Assembly: GCF_014269185.2 (NCBI RefSeq)
Contig: NZ_JABWRZ020000001.1
Location: forward strand, 1,141,001-1,205,000
Direction of reading: 5' to 3'
Source of the DNA: Pseudomonas oryzicola
Lineage (GTDB): Bacteria > Pseudomonadota > Gammaproteobacteria > Pseudomonadales > Pseudomonadaceae
DNA length: 64,000 bases
In this document: positions 37,682 to 47,300 of the stretch, in pieces
Layout: every line of letters starts with the position of its first letter
How positions within the stretch are numbered: position 1 is the first letter of the stretch
Position numbers and translations under genes: made by a program
The notes under the pieces: model-generated
Told to the model about the DNA's origin: nothing
The model's database searches: none
What the model saw: only the letters and a program-made list of their open reading frames with translations

Positions 37682-38622
37682 AACGGATTCATGTTGTAGC
37701 TGCTGTCATTCGCGGTACTGACGGCCGTATTCTGATCGCACGGCGCGCCGATACCCAGCACCAGGGCGGTCTGTGGGAATTCCCGGGCGGCAAGGTAGAA
37801 GAGGGCGAAGGCGTCGAAGCGGCGCTGGCCCGCGAACTGCGCGAGGAGCTAGGCATCGAGGTGAGTCGTTCGCGCGCGCTGATCAAGGTCAGCCACGATT
37901 ACCCGGACAAGCAGGTGCTGCTGGACGTTCGTGAAGTCGAGGCGTTTACCGGCGAACCTCATGGTGCCGAAGGCCAGCCGCTTGCATGGGTTGCCCCGCG
38001 CGATCTGCCGCAATACGAATTCCCCGAGGCCAACAAGCCGATCGTTGCCGCCGCACGCCTGCCGGACCAGTACCTGATCACCCCGGATGGCCTGGAAGTG
38101 CCGCAACTGCTCAAGGGTATCCAGAAAGCGGTGGCCGGCGGCATGCGCCTGATCCAGTTGCGTGCCCCGGACATGTACGACCCCAAGTACCGCGACGTGG
38201 CGGTAGACGCGGTCGGGCTGTGTGCGGGCAAGGCACAGCTGATGCTCAAGGGGCCGCTGGAATGGTTGGGCGACTTCCCTTCGGCGGGTTGGCACCTGAC
38301 CGCCGCGCAATTGCGCAAGTATGCGCCCAACGGGCGGCCGTTCCCCAAGGAGCGCTGGCTGGCTGCCTCCTGCCATAGCGCCGAAGAGCTGGCGCTGGCG
38401 GAACAGATGGGTGTGGATTTCGTGACCTTGTCGCCAGTGCAGGCGACCCAGACTCACCCCGACGCGGTACCGCTGGGGTGGGACGAAGCGCAGCGGATGG
38501 TTGCCGGGTTCAACAAGCCGGTCTATCTGCTGGGTGGGGTCGGCCCGGGTGAGCGGGACCAGGCCTGGGCTGCCGGGGCGCAGGGTGTGGCCGGGATCCG
38601 GGCGTTCTGGCCGGAGATTTGA
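37678..38622 (+). CDS. mutT: fused Nudix (MutT) hydrolase and TenI/ThiE-like protein
   Basis: A 314-residue two-domain protein. Residues 1-130 are MutT-like with a complete Nudix box (GGKVEEGEGVEAALARELREELGI, from about residue 38), the 8-oxo-dGTP sanitising family. Residues from about 135 to the end form a TIM-barrel like thiamine-phosphate synthase/TenI (GGMRLIQLRAPD, LTAAQLRKY, DFVTLSPVQATQTHP, YLLGGVGPGE). The fusion is common in gammaproteobacteria; the role of the second domain is not established. GTG start overlaps the GST stop. Confidence 0.92.
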   Translation: MKRIHVVAAVIRGTDGRILIARRADTQHQGGLWEFPGGKVEEGEGVEAALARELREELGIEVSRSRALIKVSHDYPDKQVLLDVREVEAFTGEPHGAEGQPLAWVAPRDLPQYEFPEANKPIVAAARLPDQYLITPDGLEVPQLLKGIQKAVAGGMRLIQLRAPDMYDPKYRDVAVDAVGLCAGKAQLMLKGPLEWLGDFPSAGWHLTAAQLRKYAPNGRPFPKERWLAASCHSAEELALAEQMGVDFVTLSPVQATQTHPDAVPLGWDEAQRMVAGFNKPVYLLGGVGPGERDQAWAAGAQGVAGIRAFWPEI

Positions 38623-38635
38623 GTCACCTGTAACT

Positions 38636-38654
38636 GGGGCTGCAAAGCAGCCCC
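38636..38654. terminator. hairpin between convergent Nudix and adenosyltransferase genes
   Basis: GGGGCTGC and GCAGCCCC pair across an AAA loop between the two convergent stop codons. No long T tract follows, so efficiency is uncertain. Confidence 0.55.
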
Positions 38655-38660
38655 AAAATC

Positions 38661-39227
38661 TCAGCCTTCAGATTTGGCAGCAGGCTGCCACAACACTTCG
38701 GCAACCCCCTGACGACGCCCGATGATCCGCGCCGCCACGAACAGCAGATCGGATAGCCGGTTGATATACGCCAACCCAACCCCTGCCAACGGTTCCACAG
38801 CATTCAACTGCTGACAACGCCGCTCCGCACTGCGCGCCAGACTGCGGCACACATGCGCCTGTGCCACCAGCGCCGAACCACTGGGCAAGATGAAGTTCTT
38901 CAGAGGCCCCAGCTCTTCATTCCACACATCGATCGCGGCCTCCAGGCGCTCCACCTCCGCCAGGTCCAGCGCCTGGTAGCTGGGCATGGCCAGCTCACCG
39001 CCCAGGTCGAACAAGCGGTGCTGGCAGGGCGCGAGTACCTGGCTCACTTCATCCAGCCCTTGTTCGGCCAGCCCTGCCAGCAGCAATCCCAACTGGCTGT
39101 TCAGGCTGTCCACCTCGCCGATCGCCTCGATCCGCGGGTGGTCCTTGGGTACCCGGCGACCGTCGCCCAGCCCGGTTTCGCCCTTGTCGCCAGTGCGTGT
39201 GTAGATCTTCGACAGGCGATAGCCCAT
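38661..39227 (-). CDS. PduO-type cob(I)alamin adenosyltransferase
   Basis: A 188-residue ATP:corrinoid adenosyltransferase that forms adenosylcobalamin. The N-terminal phosphate-binding TRTGDKGETGLGDGRRVPKDHPRI and the later CRSLARSAERRC are diagnostic of the PduO type. The start at 39227 follows GGAGG and lies one base after the stop of the upstream histidine kinase, so both are on one transcript. A longer frame to 39395 lies inside the kinase and is rejected. Confidence 0.93.
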   Translation of the reverse strand: MGYRLSKIYTRTGDKGETGLGDGRRVPKDHPRIEAIGEVDSLNSQLGLLLAGLAEQGLDEVSQVLAPCQHRLFDLGGELAMPSYQALDLAEVERLEAAIDVWNEELGPLKNFILPSGSALVAQAHVCRSLARSAERRCQQLNAVEPLAGVGLAYINRLSDLLFVAARIIGRRQGVAEVLWQPAAKSEG

Positions 39228-39228
39228 G

Positions 39229-41259
39229 TCATGCCTCCGTCTTGGCCGGCGCCGTCGCAGCCGGCTGGCCAAGGGGCAGGCGCAGGGTGAAGCAGGTGCC
39301 CTGGCCGGGCGTGGACTGCACTTCCATCTGCCCCTTGTGGTTGTTGGTGATGATGAAGTACGAGACCGACAGGCCCAGCCCGGTGCCCTGGCCAATCTCC
39401 TTGGTGGTGAAAAACGGCTCGAAAGTGCGTTTGCGCACCCCCTCGGGCATGCCGACGCCGTTATCCTCGACCTGGATTTCCGCCCATGGCGGGTTCAGCC
39501 GGGTGCGCAAGGTGATACGCCCCGGCTCGCTGGGCTGCGGCCGTTGGTGGATGGCCTGGGCGGCGTTCTTCAGCAGGTTGAGCAGCACTTGCTCCAGTTC
39601 GTTGGCGGTGCAAGGCACCGGGCCCAGTTCGGGATCGAACTGGCGCACGATGGCCGTGCCCTTGAAGTCGAAGCCGATGGCCAGGTCGAAGTCGTTGCCG
39701 GCAATCTCCACCGCCTGGTCGATCAGTGCCGGCAGGTCGCACGGCGCCAGCTGGCGGTTGCTGCGGCGGCTGAAACTGAGCATGTGGGTGACGATCTTCG
39801 CCGCCCGGGCGCCGGCCTGCTGGATGCCGTCGAGCAATTGCGGTACATCGCGGCTTTCCAGATAGCGGTTGACCGTAGCCAGGTCGATGCCCAGCTCTTC
39901 GGCCTGCTCCAGGTTGCGTGGCAGCTCCGGCGACAGGCGCCGGCGGATGTTCTGCACGTTATGCAGAATCGCGCCCAGCGGGTTGTTGATCTCGTGGGCC
40001 ATGCCGGCTGCCAGGCCGCCGACCGAAAGCATTTTCTCCGATTGCACCATCATTTCTTCCAGCGACAGGCGCTGGGTGATGTCGTCGATGCGGATGACCA
40101 CGCCACGGCCACCGCCGCCGGTCAGCGGGTAGAAGGTCAGGGCGTAGTGGCGCAGGTCGTCGCCCTTGGGCCAGGTGACCCGCTCGATCTTCGCCACCCG
40201 GTGCTTTTCCACGGTTTCCTTCAGTTGCGGCAGGAACGGCTTGAGCGGTTCGAAGGCAATGAAGATCGGCTGGTTCAGCGCCTCGTCCAGCGGCGTGCCG
40301 GAAAGCACCGTGGCTTCGTGGTTCCACTGCGTTACGTAGAGCTGCTCGTCGAGGGCGATCAGTGCCGAGGGCATCGAGTCGATGATGCTGTTGAGGTAGT
40401 TCTGGAAACCGGTGAGCTTCTTCTCGATCTTGCTGCGCACCTGCACTTCCAGCTCCAGCTTGCGGTTGGTGTGGCGGGTTTCCTCGGCCAGGCCCTGGGC
40501 CTGGTCATAGGCTTCCTGGAACTCGTCGCGGGTACGCTTGAGCTGCTGCTCGCGGGCTTCGATGCGTGAAAGCATGGTGTTGAACGCTTCGGCCAGGCTG
40601 CCGATTTCGTCGTCATTGCCGCGCTGGGCGCGCAGGGCGTAGCTTTCTTCGCGGGTGACCTGGCGGCTGAGTTCCTCGAGCTGGTTGATCGGTTGGGTGA
40701 TCAGGCGTTTGATCTGCCGGGCAATGAAGATCCACAGCAGGATGCTGAACACCAGGATGGCCAGGCTGGCGCTTAGGGTGCCGGTGTAGAAGGCAGTAGG
40801 CAGTTCGCTGCTGGCCACCAGCAGCAGGTGGGCCGGCGGGTTGGCCTCGCGTGGCATGCGGATCAGCTGGGTGCTGCGAAACTCCATCAGGCGCCAGCCA
40901 TCGATGTTGCGAAAGCGCGTGGGCAGGGTCAGCGGCTCGCCATGCTGCAGCTGCGCCAGCATGCGGCCGTCGCCACCGTAGACGGCGGCGGCGCGCAGCG
41001 GTGTGTAGCTGTCCAGCTCCTTGAGCAGGGCGCTGGCGGCGTCTGGGTTGTCGCCGGCGCGGGCTGCCAGTTGTGGGTTGGCCACCAGCCGGCCGATGGT
41101 GTGCAGCGCCTGGGGCGCCATGCTCTCCTGGGTGATCCAGTAGGCGGCGCTGATGAAGGTGAGGTTGGCCACCAGCAGGATGGTCACCAGCAGTACCAGC
41201 AGGGCCGCCAGCAGCTTCTGCCCGACCGGGAGGTTTTCCAGGCGTTGGCGCAGGGTCAT
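39229..41259 (-). CDS. membrane sensor histidine kinase with HAMP and PAS domains
   Basis: A 676-residue kinase. Two membrane segments (about 15-38 and 168-190) flank a periplasmic sensor region. They are followed by a HAMP domain, a long coiled coil (about 235-295), a PAS domain (around 300-400), a phosphoacceptor AAGMAHEINNPLGAI (His near 417) and a complete ATPase domain (NLLKNAAQAI, EDNGVGMPEG, TKEIGQGTGLGLSVSY). The NtrB-like H-box points to the HPK4 group. No response regulator is encoded next to it, so its partner is unknown. Coupled to the adenosyltransferase gene with a one-base spacer. Confidence 0.9.
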   Translation of the reverse strand: MTLRQRLENLPVGQKLLAALLVLLVTILLVANLTFISAAYWITQESMAPQALHTIGRLVANPQLAARAGDNPDAASALLKELDSYTPLRAAAVYGGDGRMLAQLQHGEPLTLPTRFRNIDGWRLMEFRSTQLIRMPREANPPAHLLLVASSELPTAFYTGTLSASLAILVFSILLWIFIARQIKRLITQPINQLEELSRQVTREESYALRAQRGNDDEIGSLAEAFNTMLSRIEAREQQLKRTRDEFQEAYDQAQGLAEETRHTNRKLELEVQVRSKIEKKLTGFQNYLNSIIDSMPSALIALDEQLYVTQWNHEATVLSGTPLDEALNQPIFIAFEPLKPFLPQLKETVEKHRVAKIERVTWPKGDDLRHYALTFYPLTGGGGRGVVIRIDDITQRLSLEEMMVQSEKMLSVGGLAAGMAHEINNPLGAILHNVQNIRRRLSPELPRNLEQAEELGIDLATVNRYLESRDVPQLLDGIQQAGARAAKIVTHMLSFSRRSNRQLAPCDLPALIDQAVEIAGNDFDLAIGFDFKGTAIVRQFDPELGPVPCTANELEQVLLNLLKNAAQAIHQRPQPSEPGRITLRTRLNPPWAEIQVEDNGVGMPEGVRKRTFEPFFTTKEIGQGTGLGLSVSYFIITNNHKGQMEVQSTPGQGTCFTLRLPLGQPAATAPAKTEA

Positions 41260-41297
41260 GGGCGAGGCAATGTCCTTATCCGGTTGAAAGGGCCGCG

Positions 41298-42257
<960 letters not shown>

Positions 42258-42265
42258 TCAAACCC

Positions 42266-42298
42266 AGCGCGCTCCATCTTCAGCCTGAGCGCGCTTTT
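42266..42298 (+). promoter_or_regulatory. hairpin in the yajQ leader
   Basis: AGCGCGCTC (42266-42274) and GAGCGCGCT (42287-42295) form a perfect 9-bp stem with a 12-base loop and are followed by TTTA. It ends about 20 bases before yajQ. It could be an attenuator, a leader stabilising structure or a leftover terminator. Confidence 0.5.
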
Positions 42299-42315
42299 AT
42301 TTTGGGAGAACAACC

Positions 42316-42801
42316 ATGCCTTCGTTCGACGTGGTATCGGAACTGGACAAGCACGAAGTGCAGAACGCGGTCGACAACGCCATCAAGGACCTGGACCGCC
42401 GCTACGACCTCAAGGGCAAGGGCAGCTTCGAGTTCAAGGACAAGGAGCAGACCGTGATGCTCACCGCCGAGGAAGAGTTCCAGCTCGAAGCGATGCTGGA
42501 AATCCTGCGCCTGGCGCTGGTCAAGCGCAAGATCGACGTGAAGTGCCTGGAAACCAAGGACCCTTACGCCTCGGGCAAGGAAAAGAAACAGGAGGCCAAG
42601 TTCCGCGAAGGCATCGACAAGGACCTGGCGAAGAAGATCGTGGCCACCATCAAGGACGCCAAGCTGAAGGTGCAGGCCGCCATCCAGGGCGAGCAGGTAC
42701 GCGTTACCGGCAAGAAGCGTGACGACCTGCAGGAAGCCATCGCCCTGCTGCGGACCAAGGAATTCGACATGCCGCTGCAGTTCAACAACTTCCGCGACTG
42801 A
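42316..42801 (+). CDS. yajQ: YajQ family nucleotide-binding protein
   Basis: A 161-residue protein of the YajQ (UPF0234) family, with two ferredoxin-like domains. The opening [34 protein letters not shown] and the end [10 protein letters not shown] are near-invariant in the family. Members in Xanthomonas and Pseudomonas have been reported to bind cyclic di-GMP and influence transcription and virulence. A strong GGGAG site precedes ATG 42316. Divergent from the PanE-like gene. Confidence 0.94.
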   Translation: MPSFDVVSELDKHEVQNAVDNAIKDLDRRYDLKGKGSFEFKDKEQTVMLTAEEEFQLEAMLEILRLALVKRKIDVKCLETKDPYASGKEKKQEAKFREGIDKDLAKKIVATIKDAKLKVQAAIQGEQVRVTGKKRDDLQEAIALLRTKEFDMPLQFNNFRD

Positions 42802-42914
42802 TGCAAGTGCCACCCGGAACCCGGATGGCGAAATGATGTCCATGGGGCCCGGGCTGCGCAAACATGCGCGGCCTGTTCTACCGTGTACTTGCCGCTCGGC
42901 ATCAGGAGATGAAT

Positions 42915-43757
42915 ATGGATTTGAACGCTGAAGTCGATCAGCTGGTCCGCCAATCGCAGACCTGGATTCCCTTGATCATGGAATACGGCAGCCGTGTGCT
43001 GCTGGCATTGCTGACCCTGGCGGTCGGCTGGTGGATCATCAACAAGGTCAGCGCCCGCCTGGGCAAGCTGGTCGGCCTGCGTAACGCCGACCTGGCGCTG
43101 CAGGGTTTCATCAGCACCCTGTCGAACATCGTGCTGAAGGTGCTGCTGCTGGTCAGCGTGGCGTCGATGATCGGTATCGAGACCACCTCGTTCGTGGCCG
43201 CCATCGGTGCCGCCGGCCTGGCCATCGGCCTGGCCTTGCAAGGCAGCCTGGCGAACTTCGCCGGTGGCGTGCTGATTCTGATGTTCCGCCCGTTCCGCAT
43301 CGGTGACTGGATCGAGGCGCAGGGCGTGGCCGGCACCGTCGACAGCATCCAGATCTTCCATACCGTGCTGCGCACCGGTGACAACAAGACCGTGATCATG
43401 CCTAACGGCAGCCTGTCCAACGGCATCATCACCAACACCAACCGCCAGCCGACGCGCAAGGTGGTGTTCGATGTGGGCGTGGATTACGAGGCCGACCTGC
43501 AGAAGGCGCGCAACGTGCTGCTGAAGCTGGCGCGGGACCCGCGCGTGCTGCAGGACCCTGCGCCGCAAGCGGTGGTCGCTACCCTGGGCGACAGCGCCAT
43601 TACCGTGTCGTTGCGCCTGTGGACCAAGACCGCCGATTACTGGGACGTGATGTTCATGCTCAACGAGCATGCGCGCGACCGGTTGAAGGCCGAAGGGATC
43701 GACATTCCGTTCCCGCAGCGGGTGATTCGTGTGGTGCAGGAGACTGCAGCGCAGTAA
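42915..43757 (+). CDS. mscS: small-conductance mechanosensitive channel MscS
   Basis: A 280-residue MscS-type channel. Three transmembrane helices occupy about 20-125; the pore-lining TM3 is the Gly/Ala-rich segment FVAAIGAAGLAIGLALQGSLANFAGG. The cytoplasmic beta domain (FRIGDWIEAQGVAGTVDSIQIFHTVLRTGDNKTVIMPNGSL) follows. It releases solutes during osmotic downshock. ATG 42915 has GGAG seven bases upstream; 42909 is too close to that site. Confidence 0.94.
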   Translation: MDLNAEVDQLVRQSQTWIPLIMEYGSRVLLALLTLAVGWWIINKVSARLGKLVGLRNADLALQGFISTLSNIVLKVLLLVSVASMIGIETTSFVAAIGAAGLAIGLALQGSLANFAGGVLILMFRPFRIGDWIEAQGVAGTVDSIQIFHTVLRTGDNKTVIMPNGSLSNGIITNTNRQPTRKVVFDVGVDYEADLQKARNVLLKLARDPRVLQDPAPQAVVATLGDSAITVSLRLWTKTADYWDVMFMLNEHARDRLKAEGIDIPFPQRVIRVVQETAAQ

Positions 43758-43776
43758 CACCGTGTTGTCATCGACC

Positions 43777-43804
43777 GGGGCCGCAACAGCGGCCCCTGTC
43801 TTTT
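43777..43804 (+). terminator. rho-independent terminator after mscS
   Basis: GGGGCCGC and GCGGCCCC form an 8-bp stem with an AACA loop, followed by TGTCTTTT. Confidence 0.85.
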
Positions 43805-43890
43805 CTGCACCCTGGTTACACTTGTTCACAGCAACACCGGGTCATTTCTGGCATATAGCCTGACCCACCTGCCACACCCGATACGCCATC

Positions 43891-45135
43891 ATGAAACCAC
43901 TGCTGTACATCACTCCCCTGCGTGCCTTGCTGTTCGGCCTTACCTTGGCCCTGTTCGAGCTGCTCACCTACCTGGCCAGCGACGCGGTCATGCCAGCCAT
44001 GCCGGTGGTGATCGGCGACCTGAACGCCAGCCCCGAATACATTCCCCACGCGCTCAACCTGTACCTGCTGGGTGGGGTGGTACTGCAGTGGCTGATCGGC
44101 CCGCTGGCCGACCGCTATGGCCGGCGCCCGTTGCTGCTGGCCGGCTGTGCCTGCTTTGGCCTGGCCTGCCTGGCAACCTTCTGGGTCGACAACATCGGCC
44201 TGTTCAACCTGTTGCGCCTGCTGCAGGGCATTGGCCTGGGCTTTGTGGTCACGGTCAGCTACCCGGCCCTGAACGAAGCCTTCAGCGAGGCAGACGCCGT
44301 GCGCATGATGGCGCTGCTGGCCAATATCGCATTGTTGTCGCCCCTGCTCGGGCCGCTGGTGGGTACCTTGTTGCTGCAGTGGCTGGATTGGCGCTGGCTG
44401 TTCGTCGCCTTTGCCGTGGGCGCGGTCCTGGCCTGGCTGCTGCTGTACCGGCTGATGCCGGAAACCCTGGGAGTGGAGCGCCGGGACGGTTCGCGCCTGG
44501 CATTCACGCCGATTCACCTGTTGCCGCTGCTGGCCGGCTACGGCCAGTTGCTGGCCAACCGCCGTTTTGTCGCTGGTAGCGCAGCCCTGGGCCTGGTCGG
44601 CCTGCCGTTGATTGCCTGGATCGGCTTGTCGCCGGTGCTGCTGATCCACGATGAGGGGCTGAGCACACTGGAATACGCCTTGTGGCAACTGCCGGTATTT
44701 GGCGGGTTGATCCTGGGCAACCTGATCATCAACCGTATCGCCGAGCGTTACCCGCTAGCGTCGCTGGTGCGTGGCGCGCTGTGGCCATATCTGGCCGGCC
44801 TGGGCCTGATGGTGCTGGCGACCTGGTACTGGCCGAGCGTGAGCAGCGTGGTGGCAGGCATGTCGCTGTATGCGCTGGGGCTGGGCGTGGCCAATGCGGT
44901 GCTGTATCGCATGACACTATTCGCCAGTGAGCAGAGCAAGGGCCTGGTCTCGGCCATGCTGGGGATGATCACCATTGCCTTGCTGGGGTTGGGCGGCGCG
45001 CTGCTGGCAATGATTGGCGCCGGCGCCAGTTTGCTGCATTTTGCCCTGGCGGCAGGTGTGGCGGGGGTACTGGCGCTGTGGCCGTTGTGGTTCGTGGTGG
45101 GGCAGCGGCCTGGGGCAGGGGCTGTTGCCGAATGA
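43891..45135 (+). CDS. MFS drug/H+ antiporter, MdfA/CmlA type
   Basis: A 414-residue, 12-helix major facilitator. The loop 2-3 motif A reads GPLADRYGRRPLLLAG, and motif C-like SPLLGPLVGTLLLQWLDWRWLF marks the 12-TM DHA1 drug exporters. Motif D-type YLASDAVMPAMPVVIGDL in helix 1 resembles MdfA and CmlA proteins. Substrate is unknown. No regulator is adjacent. It converges on ampG with a long hairpin between. Confidence 0.87.
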   Translation: MKPLLYITPLRALLFGLTLALFELLTYLASDAVMPAMPVVIGDLNASPEYIPHALNLYLLGGVVLQWLIGPLADRYGRRPLLLAGCACFGLACLATFWVDNIGLFNLLRLLQGIGLGFVVTVSYPALNEAFSEADAVRMMALLANIALLSPLLGPLVGTLLLQWLDWRWLFVAFAVGAVLAWLLLYRLMPETLGVERRDGSRLAFTPIHLLPLLAGYGQLLANRRFVAGSAALGLVGLPLIAWIGLSPVLLIHDEGLSTLEYALWQLPVFGGLILGNLIINRIAERYPLASLVRGALWPYLAGLGLMVLATWYWPSVSSVVAGMSLYALGLGVANAVLYRMTLFASEQSKGLVSAMLGMITIALLGLGGALLAMIGAGASLLHFALAAGVAGVLALWPLWFVVGQRPGAGAVAE

Positions 45136-45146
45136 TCTTTTTGTCT

Positions 45147-45188
45147 GACCCGAGCTCCTCGCGGGTAAGCCCGCGAAGAGCTCGGGTC
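45147..45188. repeat. long REP-type hairpin between convergent genes
   Basis: Two 19-base arms (45147-45165 and 45170-45188) are complementary with one mismatch and close on a TAAG loop. The core CTCGCGGG/CCCGCGAAG is that of the REP elements, extended by a GACCCGAGCT stem. It probably acts as a bidirectional terminator for the MFS and ampG genes. Confidence 0.85.
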
Positions 45189-45204
45189 GGACTGTAGAGC
45201 TCTC

Positions 45205-46752
45205 TCAGGGCCGCTCGGCTGCTGAGTTTTCCGCTGCCACCGGTTTGCCCGGCCCAGCCTCCTGGCGCCACTGCAGCGCAATCAGGATCAGGGTCGGTAC
45301 GCCCAGCAAGGCGGTGATCAGGAAGAAGTCGTGGTAACCGAACTTCTCCACCATGACCCCCGAATAGCCGCCGATCAGGCGCGGCAACAGCAGCATGATC
45401 GAGCTGAGCAAGGCGTACTGGGTTGCCGAGAACTTCAGGTTGGTCAGGCTCGACAGGTAAGCGACGAAGGCCGAGGTGGCCAGGCCGGAGCTGAAGTTGT
45501 CCAGCGAAATGGTCACCACCAGCATCTGCAGGTTCGGGCCCATGTCGGCCAGCATCAGGAACAGGATGTTGGTAGCCGCCGATGCTGCACCACCGATGAA
45601 CAGGATCGGCATGATGCCGAAGCGTACGATCAGCAGGCCGCCAACCCCGGCGCCGACCAGGGTCATGATCAGGCCGAAGATCTTGCTGACACTGGCGATC
45701 TGGTCCTTGGTGAAGCCCATGTCGATATAGAACACGTTGGCCATCACGCCCATCACCGTATCCGACATGCGATACGTGGCGATCAGGCCGAGCAACAGCA
45801 AAGCCTGCCAGCGGTAGCGGGCAATGAAGTCGTTCACCGGGGTCAGGACTGGGGCCAGGCCGCGGCGGCCCAGGCTCGACAGGCATGCCCAGGTCAGCAG
45901 TACATAGAGGATCAGGCGCAGGAAGGCACGGTCTTCGAGCAGTAGGTCCAGGGGGCTGGCATCACCTGAGATGACGCTGGCCCAGCCGGTGTTGAACATC
46001 TGGGTGAAGCTGGCCGGTACCGATACCAGCAGGATGATCAGCACGAACACCGACGCCAGCTGGTGCACCAGCCCATAGCGCGCTGCCGACAACTGGGTAC
46101 GCATGGGTACGGGCGGTTCGCGCATGATCAGGGTAGTGAATACTGCAGGCAGCATCATCACCGCGAACATGACGTAGGTGCCGGCCCAGGCCTTGTGCAG
46201 GTAACTGAAGCCGGTGGAGCCGAACCACTCGGCGAAGAACAGGGCGCCCGCCGTCGCCAGCAGGGCGGCTACCCGGTAGCCGGCCATGTAGCTGGCGGCG
46301 AGCGCAGCCTGGCGCTGGTCATCGGCGATTTCCAGGCGGTAGGCGTCGACGGCGATGTCCTGGGTCGCCGAAGCGAAGGCCACCAGTACCGCCAGGGCAA
46401 TCAGCCAGGACAGGTGCTGCTGTGGGTCACACAGGCTCATGCCGACCAGCCCGATCACCACCAGCGATTGCGACAGCAGCAGCCAGGACCGACGACGCCC
46501 CAGGCTGCCGAGCAGGGGCAGGCGCCATTGATCGAGCAGCGGCGACCACACCCACTTGAAGGCGTAGGCCAGGCCGATCAGGCTGGCGTAACCAATGGTC
46601 TCGCGGGCCACGCCCGCTTCGCGCAACCACACCGAGAGGGTGGAGAACACCAGCATGTAGGGCAGACCGGCGGCGAAGCCGAGTAGCAAAAGTACCAAGG
46701 TTGACGGGCTGGCATAGGCAGCAAGCGCAGCGCGCCAGGTTTTACGGGGCAT
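45205..46752 (-). CDS. ampG: muropeptide permease AmpG
   Basis: A 515-residue MFS permease that imports GlcNAc-anhydromuropeptides for cell-wall recycling and so influences AmpC beta-lactamase induction. Signatures are LLLGFAAGLPYMLVFSTLSVWLREAGV, AYAFKWVWSPLLDQWRLP, ATQDIAVDAYRLEI and AYLSSLTNLKFSATQYALLSS. It is longer than E. coli AmpG because of the extra C-terminal segments usual in Pseudomonas. In line with the mur ligases and LpoA in this window, it serves the peptidoglycan cycle. Confidence 0.94.
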   Translation of the reverse strand: MPRKTWRAALAAYASPSTLVLLLLGFAAGLPYMLVFSTLSVWLREAGVARETIGYASLIGLAYAFKWVWSPLLDQWRLPLLGSLGRRRSWLLLSQSLVVIGLVGMSLCDPQQHLSWLIALAVLVAFASATQDIAVDAYRLEIADDQRQAALAASYMAGYRVAALLATAGALFFAEWFGSTGFSYLHKAWAGTYVMFAVMMLPAVFTTLIMREPPVPMRTQLSAARYGLVHQLASVFVLIILLVSVPASFTQMFNTGWASVISGDASPLDLLLEDRAFLRLILYVLLTWACLSSLGRRGLAPVLTPVNDFIARYRWQALLLLGLIATYRMSDTVMGVMANVFYIDMGFTKDQIASVSKIFGLIMTLVGAGVGGLLIVRFGIMPILFIGGAASAATNILFLMLADMGPNLQMLVVTISLDNFSSGLATSAFVAYLSSLTNLKFSATQYALLSSIMLLLPRLIGGYSGVMVEKFGYHDFFLITALLGVPTLILIALQWRQEAGPGKPVAAENSAAERP

Positions 46753-46795
46753 GGGCCAACATCTGCCTCAAGTTTGCGAAAACAAAACGCGCACT

Positions 46796-47149
46796 CTAAC
46801 CGCTGTGCTCCATCGGGCGCCAGCCATGGCGCGTCATATCCACACGATTGTTGGTTACATTCACACCCTCCGCGCGCAGCCGCGCCCGTTGTTCATCCCC
46901 CGACGGGGTACCCAGTGCCAGGCTCAGCCTGCCGCCCGCACCGAGCACCCGGTGCCATGGCAGGCGAGTGTCCGAGGGCAGTTGCCCGAGGGTGCGCCCG
47001 ACCCAGCGTGCCGCCCGGCCAAGCCCGGCCAGCTCGGCCAGTTGACCATAGCTCACCACCTTGCCGGCGGGTACTTGGCCCAATACCGAATACAGCGCCA
47101 TTCGTCGGCCCTCGGCGTCGTCGAGGGCGTGCTCATATGCAACAGTCAT
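46796..47149 (-). CDS. alkyltransferase-like protein (MGMT family, no active-site Cys)
   Basis: A 117-residue protein related to the DNA-binding domain of O6-alkylguanine-DNA alkyltransferases. The active-site position reads PWHRVLG instead of PCHR, so the nucleophilic Cys is replaced by Trp, the hallmark of ATL proteins. The recognition segment VVSYGQLAELAGLGRAARWVGRTLGQ is present. ATL proteins bind alkylated guanine without repairing it and channel the lesion into nucleotide excision repair. Monocistronic, downstream (same strand) side open to ampG. Confidence 0.92.
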   Translation of the reverse strand: MTVAYEHALDDAEGRRMALYSVLGQVPAGKVVSYGQLAELAGLGRAARWVGRTLGQLPSDTRLPWHRVLGAGGRLSLALGTPSGDEQRARLRAEGVNVTNNRVDMTRHGWRPMEHSG

Positions 47150-47300
47150 CAGGCCCTCCTTGGGCGGCAGATGAAACCGGACCGACGGTGCGATAAATGA
47201 GAGTTGAACTCAACGGCAGGCTGCCGGTCTGTCCTTGCTCTGGTTGTCGGTATCTGGATAATGCCCGGCTTTTTTGTCAAATCGAACCCGTAGTGCGTTT

